Source: Cannabis sativa
Taxonomy: Eukaryota > Streptophyta > Magnoliopsida > Rosales > Cannabaceae
Direction: 5' to 3'
Length of the DNA: 64,000 bases
NCBI RefSeq assembly: GCF_029168945.1
Contig: NC_083610.1
Span: 76,003,580-76,067,579, forward strand
The notes under the pieces were generated by a model. That model saw nothing but the letters and a program-made list of their open reading frames with translations. It was not told where the DNA came from and did no database searches. The position numbers and the translations under genes were made by a program. Below, in pieces: positions 13,292-24,725 of this stretch. Every line of letters begins with the position of its first letter. Positions within the stretch are counted from its first letter, which is position 1.

Positions 13292-13597
13292 GTCCCACAT
13301 GGATTAAATGTAAAAGTATTGAGTCATATATAAGAACATGGGCTACTCCACTCATCACCAATTGGTTTTGAGATGGTTACTCATGATTCTCAACATGGTA
13401 TTAGAGTCATATCTCTGTCGGGCTTTCGATCCACACTTATTCAGATGGTTAGCTAGCCGCACGAGATCTAGATGCTGCAAAGATGCTTGAGATCCAAACA
13501 AAAATAAGCGAGCAAATGGCATGACTTGTGATAAAATGTAGCCCATGTTCTTATACATGGCTCAATACTTTTACATTTAATCCCATGATTCTCAACA
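13292..13597 (+). mobile_element. TRIM (mini LTR retrotransposon) with rearranged 3' LTR
   Basis: The 5' LTR runs from TGTCCCACATGG (13292) to TGATTCTCAACA, followed by a PBS-like TGGTATTAGAGTC near 13396 and a short internal domain. The right side ends with the same ATGATTCTCAACA (13597), but 13538-13583 is the inverse complement of 13302-13346. Flanks AACAT/AATAT are an imperfect 5-bp duplication. No protein is encoded, as expected for a TRIM. Confidence 0.8.
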
Positions 13598-13697
13598 AAT
13601 ATTAGTTTAAGTTTGAGGTATAGTTATATTTCACTAGAGAATATTGTCTTTATGTTCATTGGTATATTTTGAAAGAAAGAACAAGAAGAAAAAAATT

Positions 13698-14095
13698 GGC
13701 TAATTAGTAATTTTTCCCCCTGAACTTTGACATGTACTAAATCGTGCCCCCTGAACTTTTTTGGCCGTTAAAAATTCTCCCTAAACTATTGAGATTGTTA
13801 AATTTAAGGACTTTTGTCTAATTTTAGTAAAAAATTCTAACATGGATGATAGTTCAAGGAGCATGATTTAGTACATATCAAAGTTTGAGGGGCATGATTT
13901 AGTAGATATCAAAGTATGGGGAGCATGGTTTAGTACATAAACAATCACTGAAACAGTAAAATTGAATGAAATTAGACAAAAGTCCTTAAATTTAACAATC
14001 TCAATAGTTCGGGGGGAATTTTTAACGGCCAAAAAAGTTCAGGGGGCACAATATACTACATGTCAAAGTTCAGGGGGAAAAATTACTAATTAGCC
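13698..14095. mobile_element. MULE-type MITE with ~130-bp TIRs and 9-bp TSD
   Basis: The ends GGCTAATTAGTAATTTTTCC and its complement extend into arms with CCCCCTGAACTTTGACATGTA and AACGGCC. It is flanked by a perfect AAAAAAATT duplication (13689-13697 and 14096-14104), although this is a low-complexity word. Confidence 0.88.
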
Positions 14096-14281
14096 AAAAA
14101 AATTTATGGAATATTAAATTAAGTTTTGGTATACATAATTTTTTTTTACTGTATTATATTAATTTTTTATTATGGTATTTTTGCTTATGATTGTAAATAA
14201 TGGTTTTTGTATGCTATTGTATATCTTGAGAAAAAAATCTCATTTAATAGTATAATAGTTTAAGTTTATGGTATATCCAAA

Positions 14282-14783
14282 GGGAAATTTGATTTTTTAT
14301 GCTTACATTTGGTTAAAAAAAAATTTCTAAACAAATAATAACTAATATTTGTAAGATATGACAACTTTTATGATATCCCTAAAATACCCCCATTTACATC
14401 ACCCTATTTATACCATCGAACCACCCATCGGGCCACCTATCAGACCACCCATCGGGCCACCATCAGACCACCATCGGACCACCCATCGGGCCACCCATCG
14501 GACCCATCGGACTACCATCGGACCAAATCTGCTACCAATTTTTTTTTCATGTTTTTGTACATACAAAAGTAGCATCAGGTGACCATCGGACCACCATCGA
14601 ACCACCATCAGACCCCATCGGACTACCATTTTTTTTATGTTTTTGCACTAAAAAAAAGTATGAAAAATTTGAGAGGGGTATTTTTGGGTTTTAGATAAAG
14701 TGGTCATATATTTTCAATGGTGATATGTATTAGTTTAGAAATAAAATATTAAGTATATGTAAGTATAGAAAATCAAATTTCCC
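14282..14783. mobile_element. TIR element carrying a GC-rich minisatellite
   Basis: The ends GGGAAATTTGATTTT and AAAATCAAATTTCCC are inverted. They are flanked by the perfect 8-bp duplication TATCCAAA (14274-14281 and 14784-14791), which fits hAT or MULE. The core holds the minisatellite listed next. Confidence 0.85.
14418..14626. repeat. CCATCGGACCAC minisatellite
   Basis: Degenerate units of about 11-12 bp (CCATCGGACCAC, CCATCGGGCCAC, CCATCAGACCAC) occur in two blocks split by an AT-rich spacer (about 14529-14575). They are far richer in G+C than the surroundings. Long open frames across it are repeat artefacts. Confidence 0.9.
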
Positions 14784-15321
14784 TATCCAAATTAGTCTAA
14801 GGTATATTGTTTGTATGTGATATGGTATATCGTGAAGGAAAAAAAATATTGAATATTAGTTTAAATTTGACGTATATATAATTTTCACTACATTATATAT
14901 ATACATTATGCATTACACTATCTCATTAAGAAACCAAAATAAAAAAGACAAACAAAAAAGAAATTTATAAAAAAATTTAAGCTCATGTTAATTTTACACA
15001 CTATGGGATATTCATTTAATCTACAAATATATTCTTTTTATGTGCTGATGTATATAAAAAAAAAATAAAGAAAAAACATAAGAAATGATAGTTCTTTGAA
15101 TAAATACATATTTTAATATGACAAATGAAAGAAAAAATTAAAAATTGGTATTCTTTGAATAAAAACATATATATACCATACAACAAAATTAATAAACAAT
15201 CCAAGTTTTTTATTTTATTTTCTGAATGGTATACCATAGTACACAAAATATATATACCATAATACAAAATGTGTATACCACCGACAGAAAAATTTGAGTG
15301 AGACTTTGGTCGTTGTTTGGG

Positions 15322-15582
15322 GGGGAAATTACACTCTATACCTTTTTTATATTGTCATCTTTTATTTTTACCCTCTTTTTTAAAGTCTATCATTTTTACC
15401 TCTTTTTTTAAACATTGTACCAATTTTGCCCCTGTCACTTCAAGATACTCTCTATGTGACTCTCTTATGTCAGGGTATTTTGGGTACAATACATATAAAA
15501 AGAGGTATGTTTCAAATAAATATAAAATTAGAGGCAAATTTAGTAAATTGATTAATAAAAGAGGCATTTTTCAACTTACCCC
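15322..15582. mobile_element. Short MULE-type MITE with 9-bp TSD
   Basis: It is flanked by the perfect duplication TTGTTTGGG (15313-15321 and 15583-15591). The ends GGGGAAATT and AACTTACCCC are weakly inverted and the arms repeat words like ACCTCTTTTT. Removing it restores a continuous CGTTGTTTGGGAGCAATCG. Confidence 0.82.
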
Positions 15583-15854
15583 TTGTTTGGGAGCAATCGT
15601 TGTAATTTGAAGATGTGAGACAATCAAAAGAAAACAAAATGAACAGAGCTTCGTCGCCTTAGATTGTGAGGAATTAGGAGAAAATGATTAGATCTAACGA
15701 ATGAATCGAACAAATGGATGAGAGAAGAATATTTTATTGCTCACGGTAATTTATTTACCATAAATTTTTAAAGAAATTAAAACTAACTGGAAAATATAGA
15801 AGAGATGGAGGCTTTGTCATTTGGATTTTCGAATTGAGCTTCTAATTTTATTTA

Positions 15855-16267
15855 GGGTGCGTTTGGAAGTACCTGTGTAATTACTAAGTAGGGTAATTAC
15901 TAGGGTGGTAATTACACAGTTTAGTAATTACACTATATTTTAAAATGCAAGATGTGTTTGGATATGAGGTGGTAATTACATATGAATTCCTAATATTTTG
16001 TTTGACAAAATAGTTAGTAATTACATGGAAAAATAATATTTTTTAGTAGATAATGTTTAATATGGAAAGTTTTTAGTAATTACACAGTGTAATTACATTC
16101 AATTCTCATGAAGGGCCATGAGAATTGGAGAGTGTAATTGGAACCCCTCAATTACTTCCAATTACGCAGTTACAGTGTAATTACATGGTCAGACAAACAT
16201 GTCAAATTGTGTAATTACCTCCAATTACACACAAATCTAATTACATTGTGGTTTTCCAAACACATCC
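15855..16267. mobile_element. MITE with GGGTGCGTTTGGAA-type ends and many TAATTAC words
   Basis: The left end GGGTGCGTTTGGAA pairs with the right end TTCCAAACACATCC. The interior contains more than a dozen copies of GTAATTAC/TAATTACAC in both orientations. Flanks TTA and TTG suggest a degraded 3-bp PIF/Harbinger duplication. Superfamily uncertain. Confidence 0.65.
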
Positions 16268-16462
16268 TTGGAGAATGTATATAACGAGAATAATATTTTT
16301 ATATAATTAAATGTATTTTAGGTATTAAAAAATTATAAAGGCCTTTTATTATATTATTGTTAAAAAATGAATTAAATTTCAGTAAAGAAGAATATAGGCC
16401 ATTGGCTACTATTTCTCCTATTTTTAGGGATGCGCATTGTATAACTTTTAAGAAATATATTA

Positions 16463-16866
16463 TTGGAAAATTTAAGTTTTAGGTGATTCTATAATGTGCT
16501 CCCTTAAAAGGAATGTACTGATACACCCTTAACTTGTTTCGAACTCGAGAAAATTTTTTTAGTCTAATTTTTTTTCATATTCATGTACTTATGAGAAATT
16601 CCGAATAATTTACAATATAGAAAACAATGTTCAAACAGTCTATTTACACGGCTATAAAATAAAATAGTCACGTATGCAATACACTGTTTGAACGTAGTTT
16701 TCGGCGTGTTAAACTTTTCCAAATTTCTTAATGCAGGATGTCTTAAATAACTATAACGTACATGACCATGAGAAAAAATTTGACTAAAAAATTATTTCGG
16801 GTGCTAAAACAGATAAGGGTACATCAATGTATCATTTTAAGGGGGCGCATTGTAGAATTTTCCAAA
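16463..16866. mobile_element. MITE, fuller copy of the family seen at 12313
   Basis: The left TTGGAAAATTTAAG... and the complement of the right TTTGGAAAATTCTACAATGCG are inverted. Both continue through AATGTACTGATACACCC / ATTGATGTACCC and a shared TTTTTTAGTC block. No target duplication was recognised. Confidence 0.65.
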
Positions 16867-18670
16867 AGTTTTTGTGTGCAAGTGTTATTTATGATGGTTG
16901 TATTGTACTGGATTACACCCGTGTTAAATGTGGGGTGTATCGGTGTGCCTGATAAAAATCGGAACACATGTAGTATAGAGTAAAAAGGAGATGATATTTA
17001 TTAAATTTTTTACCTCAACAACATTTTGACGAGAGAGTTCGTACTTCATATCAAGTAATGTATTTGGTATTAAGGAGGGGTGCGAGATCTTTTTAGTTGC
17101 TCTTTGAATTCCATTGATTTGATTCTTGTTAGTTTTATTGTATTTTGAACCTAATTTGGTTGTATTGATGGTTTTTGGAACTGTTATGGGTTCTTTTTGT
17201 TTTGTGTTTTTTTGAACCGTTCAGTTATTCTCTGTTTTTATATATGAAGGTTTGGTCTGTTTTCAGCAATTGGTATATAAAACATCGTTGGTTTCCTTCC
17301 CAAAACTCCTCTTGATGTCTTAGTCACAATCGCACACATCAAGCTACGCTCAAAATGACTAGGCCTCTCTTCAACACTCCTAAAATTCCAATTTTTGACC
17401 AGTTCGCTTTTTTATTCATAAAAATGAAATATTTTATGTGCTACACCCTACCATATGACCATGGGTCCTAGTATTATAAACCAATGGTGTTTCAAAATTT
17501 TCGGGTGGTGTGTGTTTTTGGGGTGTGTTTCAAACACATTATTCTTTTTATTTTAATTATTTTCTATGATATATTTGGAAAATTTATTTCAATCAAAACT
17601 AACTTGGAATTTATGGACATATTAAGAAAGAGAAATGTTTTGGAACAACTTAATGTACCAAGCACTATAAGAGATGGCTTACCACTATTAATATAATTTA
17701 ATATTGCGTTTCATACTTTTTTATCTAATAAATAATATAAAAAATTGCTAACCACTTATAATACGCCATATCAATATAGTATTGAGCACCTTAAGATACT
17801 TAATAGCAATGCTCATTTAGAAAACTTTAAGAAATAGTTGTATTATTTATAACTAGGCAACTAATTCTTGTTTTGAACGTTTTTTTTTTTATAGTAATTG
17901 TAACTTTTTAGGTTATTAATATTTGTGTTAAAATTATTGATATAATATAAAATTAGGAAAACTACAGCTACAATGGTATTTTCTAGATATGTAATTGAAA
18001 AAGATAAAGAGTAAATTTGTAGATACTAGTGTCGTGTCAGATCTTATTTTTTAATTTTTATGCAATGTTATAATTTTTTTTTTCTTTATAAACACTTTAA
18101 GACCTTATGAGAGGAAGTTAAGAGTGAATGATTAAATATTTTTCAAAAAACAAGAAACAAATTATTATTAAAGTATTTTCTCAAAAATATATAGAAAACC
18201 CTTAAAATTTTAATAGCTACTATTATCATGTACTCTACATAAAGTTGAAATGTGTTTTTACAAATTGTAAACCACTTTTTTTTTATCTTTTACTCCAATT
18301 TAATTTCTCAATTTTTTATCTTATATATAAAAGAATTCAAGCATTTTATTTAGATCATATATAATATATTTTTATATGAGTTGAACACTATTCTTAATAT
18401 AAATTGTTTGTATTAGAATTTAAAACTTTATGATATAATTTATAAATAATATCATCTTTAAAATAAAAAAATATTTAGAACATTAAGACCAAAAAAAAAA
18501 AAAAGATTAGAAATACAAAAGAAACTTTAAAAGTAAGTAATTATCATTAAATTTAATCTTTTATATAGTATTAAATTAAATTAGTTAAAAAAATTATAAG
18601 TAATGAAAGAATCATATATAAATATAAAAATAATATAATATATATTATTATAGACTATACAAAAGAAAAG
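16867..18670. other. No gene recognised, AT-rich
   Basis: Only short ORFs with no conserved motif are present. Homopolymer runs and A/T-rich words dominate. Confidence 0.5.
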
Positions 18671-18679
18671 CTTCGTTTG

Positions 18680-19320
18680 TTAATATTGACGTTCAACCGT
18701 CTTTTGAATTTAATGAGCGAACCACTCTTGTGAAGAAGCGCATATTGGATTTTGAAATTGCTTCCCTCGGTGACAAGCCATTCTTATCCATTAGAAGAGT
18801 TAAGATGGTGGTCAGAGATTTTCCTCATGGAGTTGGTCCGGGATGTGCTCTGTATGCTGATAATTGTTGTCATACCTTGGATAAATCTTCGAATGAACTT
18901 TTGGAGAGTGATGAAACGACGAATGATACTGTTTGTTCTAAGGCTAATTCAATTGGTTCCCAGCAAGTGGATAAACCAGTCTCCGTGGGTCAATCAGCTG
19001 GACTTATAATTTAATGGATCAAAATCAATTATGATGTGAAAGTTGGTGGTAGTTCCATATGTAGAGTGGCTTTGGCTAGGGATCACACGGGTTCTATTTT
19101 GTAGATGGCCACTAACAAGTTTAATTTTGTTGATCCCCTTAATGGAGAAGTTGCAGCTTGTCATTGGCCATGGAGAAGGTCGTGCTTTTGAAACACCCTT
19201 TTATGTTAATTGAGAGTGGCTCAGAGATAGTTATAAAGACACTAAATGGAACCAGCTTTAATTGGGATATTAGTAACTGCATTCACCAATGTAATATGCT
19301 CTTTAATTTATTTTTGAGTT
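18680..19320 (+). mobile_element. LINE-type fragment with RNase H-like (RVT_3) remnant
   Basis: Reading from 18730 gives an open frame ending at 19014. Beyond its stop, frames continue with WIKINYDVKVGGSSICRVAL and ARDHTGSIL, then ESGSEIVIKTLNG. These are hallmarks of the plant RVT_3 RNase H domain in non-LTR elements. There is an in-frame TAG after GSIL and at least one frameshift. It is decayed and unlikely to encode protein. Confidence 0.6.
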
Positions 19321-19500
19321 TGTAATCTTTCTTTTATTTCTAAACTTAGTAATTTTACAACTCATAATTGGCTAAATAGGCTATGCCAACAATATAATTG
19401 ACATAGTTGATCCGTCAATCATCTTAACTAACATTATTTAGAATGACCACGAGATTTAATTTATTTTATCTCTAAACAATTTTAAGAGATTCCATTCCAA

Positions 19501-19539
<39 letters not shown>

Positions 19540-19540
19540 T
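19501..19540. repeat. ATA/AAT trinucleotide microsatellite
   Basis: About 13 perfect AAT units lie roughly 1 kb upstream of the GT43 start codon. It is expected to be length-polymorphic. Confidence 0.95.
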
Positions 19541-19689
19541 AGAGGTGGGAGTGGGACCATGTATGACCTTGTCGACCATAAAGTCATAACCCGTACTACA
19601 CAAGCTCTCAGCGTCGGTCACGGGAAAAATATATTAAACAATTCCAATAATTATATTTGTCTGAGTCATTGTGACAGAGCTCCATCTGT

Positions 19690-20583
19690 ATAAACTGTAT
19701 TTTTAATCACTTTCTCTGTAAAACAGTATAAGCACTCAAAGAAAAAGAAAAAGAAGAAAAAAAAAATAAAATCTGAAACACCACAGCTTTACCCTCTAAT
19801 CTATTTGAATTTTGACCCCATAAAGAGAAAAACTTGAAACAATCTCTTCCACGCTCGTCTACATATTTGGCTGCCGGTGACTGAAGACTCAGTACTGGCG
19901 TAAAACAACGAGTGCCCATCTTCCACTCAACGGTAATGCAGTAACCCTCTTCATTTGACTTATATTTTCCATCGAAATCTTGTTCTTTGATGATTTTGGT
20001 TATATATCTTGATGGGCATCTGGGAATGTGTCGTTTTAGCTCACAACTCCTCTTGGTGTTTCGATTTATGGCTATGTGGCTTGTTTTTTTTTTTTCGTAG
20101 ATTGAGATTTCATTTTCATGGCTTTGCAGGTGAGTGGGAAATTGGACATTTTGAGAAGGAAGTTGTGTAGATTAAGGGATTGGAATGGAGGTTTTGTGCT
20201 TTGAGGTTAGATTTACTTGCGGGAAAAGCTAATGATTGTAATGGATTATTGAACTGATAATGTTAGCCATTTGGGGCATGCAAATCATGGTAATTGAATC
20301 ATTACTTGAAGGATTACATTCATTTTCATATGCTTACCAGAAATTGTTACACTGCTAAATTTCGATGTTTCTTTTGTTTGGACTTGTGCTCAATTCTGTT
20401 TAAGTGAAGCTTTTGATGAGGGCCAAGCCAACCATCTCTGGCACGAATGTGAGTAATTGAGTGTTGAGCGTTTTATTATTCAATATATATATATATATAT
20501 GATAAGTGATTACAATTTGAAGGAAGTAGATTGTGAAGTGAGTAAGAAGGAATTTATTGATTTTCTTTTTTAATCATAGTTAA
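19690..20583 (+). promoter_or_regulatory. Putative 5' leader of the GT43 gene, probably with intron(s)
   Basis: No coding sequence is seen between the microsatellite at 19.5 kb and the ATG at 20584. A C/T-rich leader-like stretch at 19780-19930 is followed by a possible donor (CACTCAACG/GTAATG near 19932). Possible acceptors are GCTTTGCAG near 20130 and TTTTTTAATCATAG at 20579, the latter placing only four bases before the ATG. A leader intron is therefore plausible but unproven. A short TA dinucleotide run lies at 20481-20501. Confidence 0.35.
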
Positions 20584-22472
20584 ATGGCATCTATTAGAAG
20601 AACCCTGTCTCCAGTGCCTCGACCTGGAATTGCATTGAGTGGGGAAGCCAGTTCTGTCGCTTCTCCACTTTCCAGGTCTTCCACTTGTGCTCCTCAGAGC
20701 CATCCCCCATCCAGTGGATTTTTTTCTTCTCTATCCAGCTCACTCGATTCACAAGCCTTTGCTTTTATTGTGTTCTCTCCAAGGACTTCAAGGCCCCTTG
20801 AAAAATCCAAACTTAAAGGACAAGTATGGAGGAGGATGCTTTTCCAATTTTTTATATGCTTTTTGGTTGGAATATTCATTGGGTTCACTCCATTTTCCTC
20901 CATCAATATTTCCACTAATCTCATGTCAAAGAATCAAGCCTTTTCCTTTGAGGTGATGTCTGCAGTTGGAAAGTTTCAGTCATATGATACTGTATCTAGA
21001 AGTGATATGGCATTAGACATTGGGGCTATGAAGGAAAATGGTACCTTAAAACCTGAGCTGGTGGAGTCAAAACCAATAGATGGTATATCTCAACATACTA
21101 ATTACAATGTATCACTTGTTGAAGAATCAGAATTGGACTTCAGAAAGCTTTTAATAATTGTGACTCCGACACATGTTTGGCCATTTCAAGCCTATCATCT
21201 GAATCGTTTGGCTCAAACAATAAAGTTAGTATCATCCCCTTTGTTATGGATTGTTGTGGAAATGGCCTCACAGTCTGTAGAAACAGCTGACATATTAAGG
21301 AGAACCGGGGTTACTTACAGGCATCTTGTTTGTAACGTAAATCTAACTGATGTTAAAGACAGGAGTGTTCATCAAAGAAATGTAGCATTGTCACATATTG
21401 AAACTCACCATCTTGATGGAATAGTCTACTTTGCCGATGACGATAATATCTACTCAACAGAACTTTTTGAGCAAATGAGGCAGATAAGGTGACATTTCTT
21501 TCAACTACATGAATGCTCTCTATTTTAATGCAAATGTTGGATCTTCCGATAAAATATCATGAGAGGCATCATTACGAAAAAGCATTAAGAAAAGTTCATA
21601 TTTGTTCCATTCCAATCTGATGGCTTCTATTTGTGTTTTCTACTTATATTTAGCTTGATTACATTACATCCCAAGCAAGGCAACCTTATGCTGAGTTCTT
21701 AATATGAATACTTGAAGTTGCTACACTTCACTTATGTTATGAAAATATATAACTCTTTTTATTATCAAAGACATAATAAGTGAGTTTGTTTGAGTGTTTT
21801 TTCTCACTACACATTATAATGATGTTTTTGTTCTATTTTGAGCTGCAGGCGATTTGGGACATGGGTAGTGGCCAACGTACCAGAGAACAAAATTAACCCC
21901 ATACTAGAAGGGCCCATTTGTAATGGAACTCAAGTAATCGGATGGCACATGAATGAAGCAAAATGGAGATTTCGGAGATTTCATGCTGAAATATCTGGGT
22001 TTGCCTTTAATAGTACTATACTCTGGGATCCAAAGAGGTGGCACAGACCTATGCTTGAACCTATTAGACAACGTCACACAGTCAAGGATGGTCTTCAAGT
22101 TAGTATTTCTTCTACTTTGATTCTTGTGTTGTCTGAAAATTGTTTCAAACTGCACCACTTCATTGGCACCATTTTTTAAAGTTACAAAACTTTTTTCACT
22201 TGATATTAAGAAAATTTTAGTTCTTTATTCTTTAATCGCCAAACTTTGATATCATGGTTTTTGGGACTAATCTAGTTGATTTGCATTTTCAGGTAAGCAC
22301 ATTTATTGAACAAATTGTGGAAGATGAGAGCCAAATGGAAGGACTGGAGCAAGATTGCTCTAGAATCATGGTTTGGCATCTTCATCTTGAATCAGCTAAC
22401 TCTGTCTATCCTCATGAATGGTTCATGAAGGAAAATCTAGATGCCATTGCTTCCTTTACTAGAAGTTCTTGA
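20584..22472 (+). CDS. IRX9H: Probable beta-1,4-xylosyltransferase, GT43 family (IRX9H/IRX9-like)
   Basis: Three exons read from the sequence: 20584-21488, 21849-22098 and 22293-22472, phases consistent, giving 444 aa. GT43 proteins of this type are Golgi type II membrane proteins that act in elongating the xylan backbone of secondary walls. The start fits the conserved N-terminus [14 protein letters not shown] Ser/Pro-rich cytosolic stretch (residues 1-80) precedes a single membrane anchor at about 85-104. The GT-A fold follows from about residue 185, with the metal-binding acidic triplet in YFADDDNIY (D285-D287). Exon 2 carries the GT43 signature [14 protein letters not shown] and the WDPKRW motif; exon 3 has the C-terminal WHLHLE motif. 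Donors are AG/GTGACA and CAA/GTTAGT; acceptors are CTGCAG and TTTCAG. The family assignment is firm. The choice of IRX9H over another IRX9 paralogue rests on the N-terminus as I recall it. The last ten residues may be out of frame (see findings). Confidence 0.93.
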
Positions 22473-23556
22473 CACGAGAAGAGTCCATGTGAATGATAGG
22501 TAAGCTCTCAGAGATCCTTTTGCGATTCTACATACTAAACAAACAATTCTATTTCTACTTTTCACATGTTACACAACTATACTTCTCTTGTCGGGTTTGT
22601 GATGATTCTCGGTGAGCAATCAAAGACAAATTTTAGGCAGATTCATAGTTATTAAGAAACGGGAAATAAAAGAAGTATAAATTGCTTGTTGTATTTCTAA
22701 TGCAAAGGTAAATGACCTTTTACTCCATTCTTTAAGGATGTTAGATTAGTCTCAGCTCAAAGCCATCGTGCTGACACACACCCCTACTTGAAGGCATCCA
22801 TCCTAGTCTGCCTATTAGTACTAATGAATTATGAATGGCTCAATTGTTTCCTCCTATTAAAGGGGGTTCCTAGAAATACAAAAGTAAGGATGTCCTGAAT
22901 ACCTGGACAATTGAAAAGCAGTCAACAACACTCGGGTTTTCAGTTTGTCTTCGTTTTTTGTTACATTTATCTTTCAAAGTAGTTTTTTTTTTACTATTTA
23001 TGTTGTCTCGTCTCTGTCCTTGAATTGCTTTTCAGGGCTGGAACTATCAGTTAAGAATCTTATTCAACGATCATCGTCAGCTTGTATGTGCTTAATCGTT
23101 GGTAATTTTAATATCTTTATGCATGTTTAGATGTTACAGCTCGTTTCCTCCTTTCCTAAATGGTGGAATGTTTTGGAAACAAATATCCCTCGAAACGTAA
23201 ACATGTTATCTTCTTGCCTAATTTAGTTTGTAGGTTATTCTTTCTTTATTTTTGTCCGAAGAGAAGCAATGTTGTTCTAGTCGAAACCGGTTGTCAAATT
23301 CAAAACCATCTTAAAGTTCATAAAAATGTGGATTTTATTTATGTTTGCTTTCTTACTTTTCTTTCTCATTTTTTGATCATTCTTTGCTAGTATCCATTTG
23401 TAAGCAAATTTTGATACATGTCAACTTTTATTATCTTCTCACAATTTGGCTCAATTATGTATGTGTACCTGAAAAATGTATGATGAGGGAATGAGCTGAC
23501 AAGTAACTGTTGCCTTGGCCATACAAATTCAACATTATTGTAACTTGAATGTTATA

Positions 23557-23562
23557 AATAAA
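23557..23562 (+). terminator. Candidate polyadenylation signal of the GT43 gene
   Basis: An AATAAA hexamer sits 1.1 kb beyond the stop codon. Between them, GTAAGC at 22501 and TTTTCAG ending near 23036 could bound a 3' UTR intron. This is inference from motif and position only. Confidence 0.3.
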
Positions 23563-24052
23563 GCATATGCTTCCAAACCTGTATCAATTTGAGTAATGAT
23601 ATGTGCTAACCTTTTTTTACTGCAATCCACCACATACACCTATGTAGTAATTTTTTATTTATTATTTTTTTTTTTGAGACCTATCTTAAATGAGTTTGAT
23701 TGGTTTGAAAATTTTGATATGTGCGTAGTGTTTAAGTGTAAAATGTGTGCACAGAACTTTGATTGCATTGCATGAGTGGCCTGCCCTAAACTCTCAAGTG
23801 AAATTATAAAACAATGCCCTCGCAATTCTTTATAAATTAAATCTAAGCATTAATTGTGACAAAATCACTTTTGAACTTTATGGTTTATTAAACTAAAATA
23901 CTAAAAAAAAGAATACTTGATAAACTACGCCAGTTTTCAAAACAAACAAAAAACTACAATTGCATCATTTGCTTTGTTACATAAAACTAATCAAACACTT
24001 AAAAACTTTTTTTTTAGCAACTAAACTACTCAAATTATATCATTTGTTAAAT

Positions 24053-24704
24053 TTATAGCTGCATGAGATTGTCTCTTTTTTGGGCCAGGCCTGTCGACTT
24101 TCTCTAATCATAAGTGCAGTTTGGTTGGGGTTGTATTTTGTTATTGTGTTTCGATTTTTGCTACTACGATTAGTCTTATCTCTGTGACATGATTTTGAGT
24201 GTTTTAGTCTTGTCTTTGCTACATGGTTTTGAGCGTTTTGGTCTTGTCTCTATCATATGATTTGTTTTATTTTGTTTCGTTGCTGGTTCTTTTTTGTTCT
24301 TCTATGGCTCGTCATCAAATTCCTGTTAGTGGTTGGGAATAACAAGTTCTCTACGACTGAAGGGGTTATTAGTAGTGCAGTTACATACGTTGCATAATAG
24401 TTGAGTGCTCAAGCTACGAGGTTGAATGAACCTGCTGCAATATTTTTTACTGTTGTGTCTTTTGAACGATAGATGAAATTGAATATATGTGCTCTTAAGG
24501 TTAACTGTGATGTTGCAATTTTTTTAATCTAATTTTATTTTTACTTTTTTTGTCAAATGATTTGAGAATTAGGCAGCTGATTATTTGGCTCTTTTTTTTA
24601 ATTCTAATTTTGAGTGTGTCACCAACAGGGGAGATGTCTCGATTGGATTGCATGTTATTATTTTAGCTAATTGCTATTAATAAAATTGCTTAATTTATTA
24701 AAAA
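24053..24704 (+). mobile_element. 5'-truncated LINE tail with 21-bp TSD
   Basis: The same 21 bases, containing ATTATATCATTTGTTAAAT, stand at 24032-24052 and 24705-24725. Between them is about 650 bp ending in GCTTAATTTATT and a short A-run, like the tail of the LINE at 58.08 kb. A long variable duplication and A-tail are the classic outcome of target-primed reverse transcription. Coding capacity is lost. Confidence 0.88.
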
Positions 24705-24725
24705 AAATTATATCATTTGTTAAAT

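Larger units (their letters stand above)
12690..15300. repeat. Degenerate GGTATAT-rich repeat field
   Basis: Words such as GGTATATC, TTTATGTGCTATGGTATAT and TTAGTTTAAGTTT recur irregularly from about 12900 to 15050. Near the right end they appear as complements (ATATACCATA at 15170-15280). This looks like one large decayed, partly palindromic element that later received the TRIM and three MITEs listed separately. Confidence 0.5.

Noticed and set aside
14358..14629. Long overlapping ORFs on both strands in the 14.4-kb repeat
   Set aside because: They are products of the CCATCGGACCAC minisatellite; the proteins are simple repeats (Ile/Gly/Pro or Trp/Arg/Gly).
20639..20956. Second open frame overlapping GT43 exon 1
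   Set aside because: Shadow of the conserved frame; it lacks any family motif and does not continue into exon 2.
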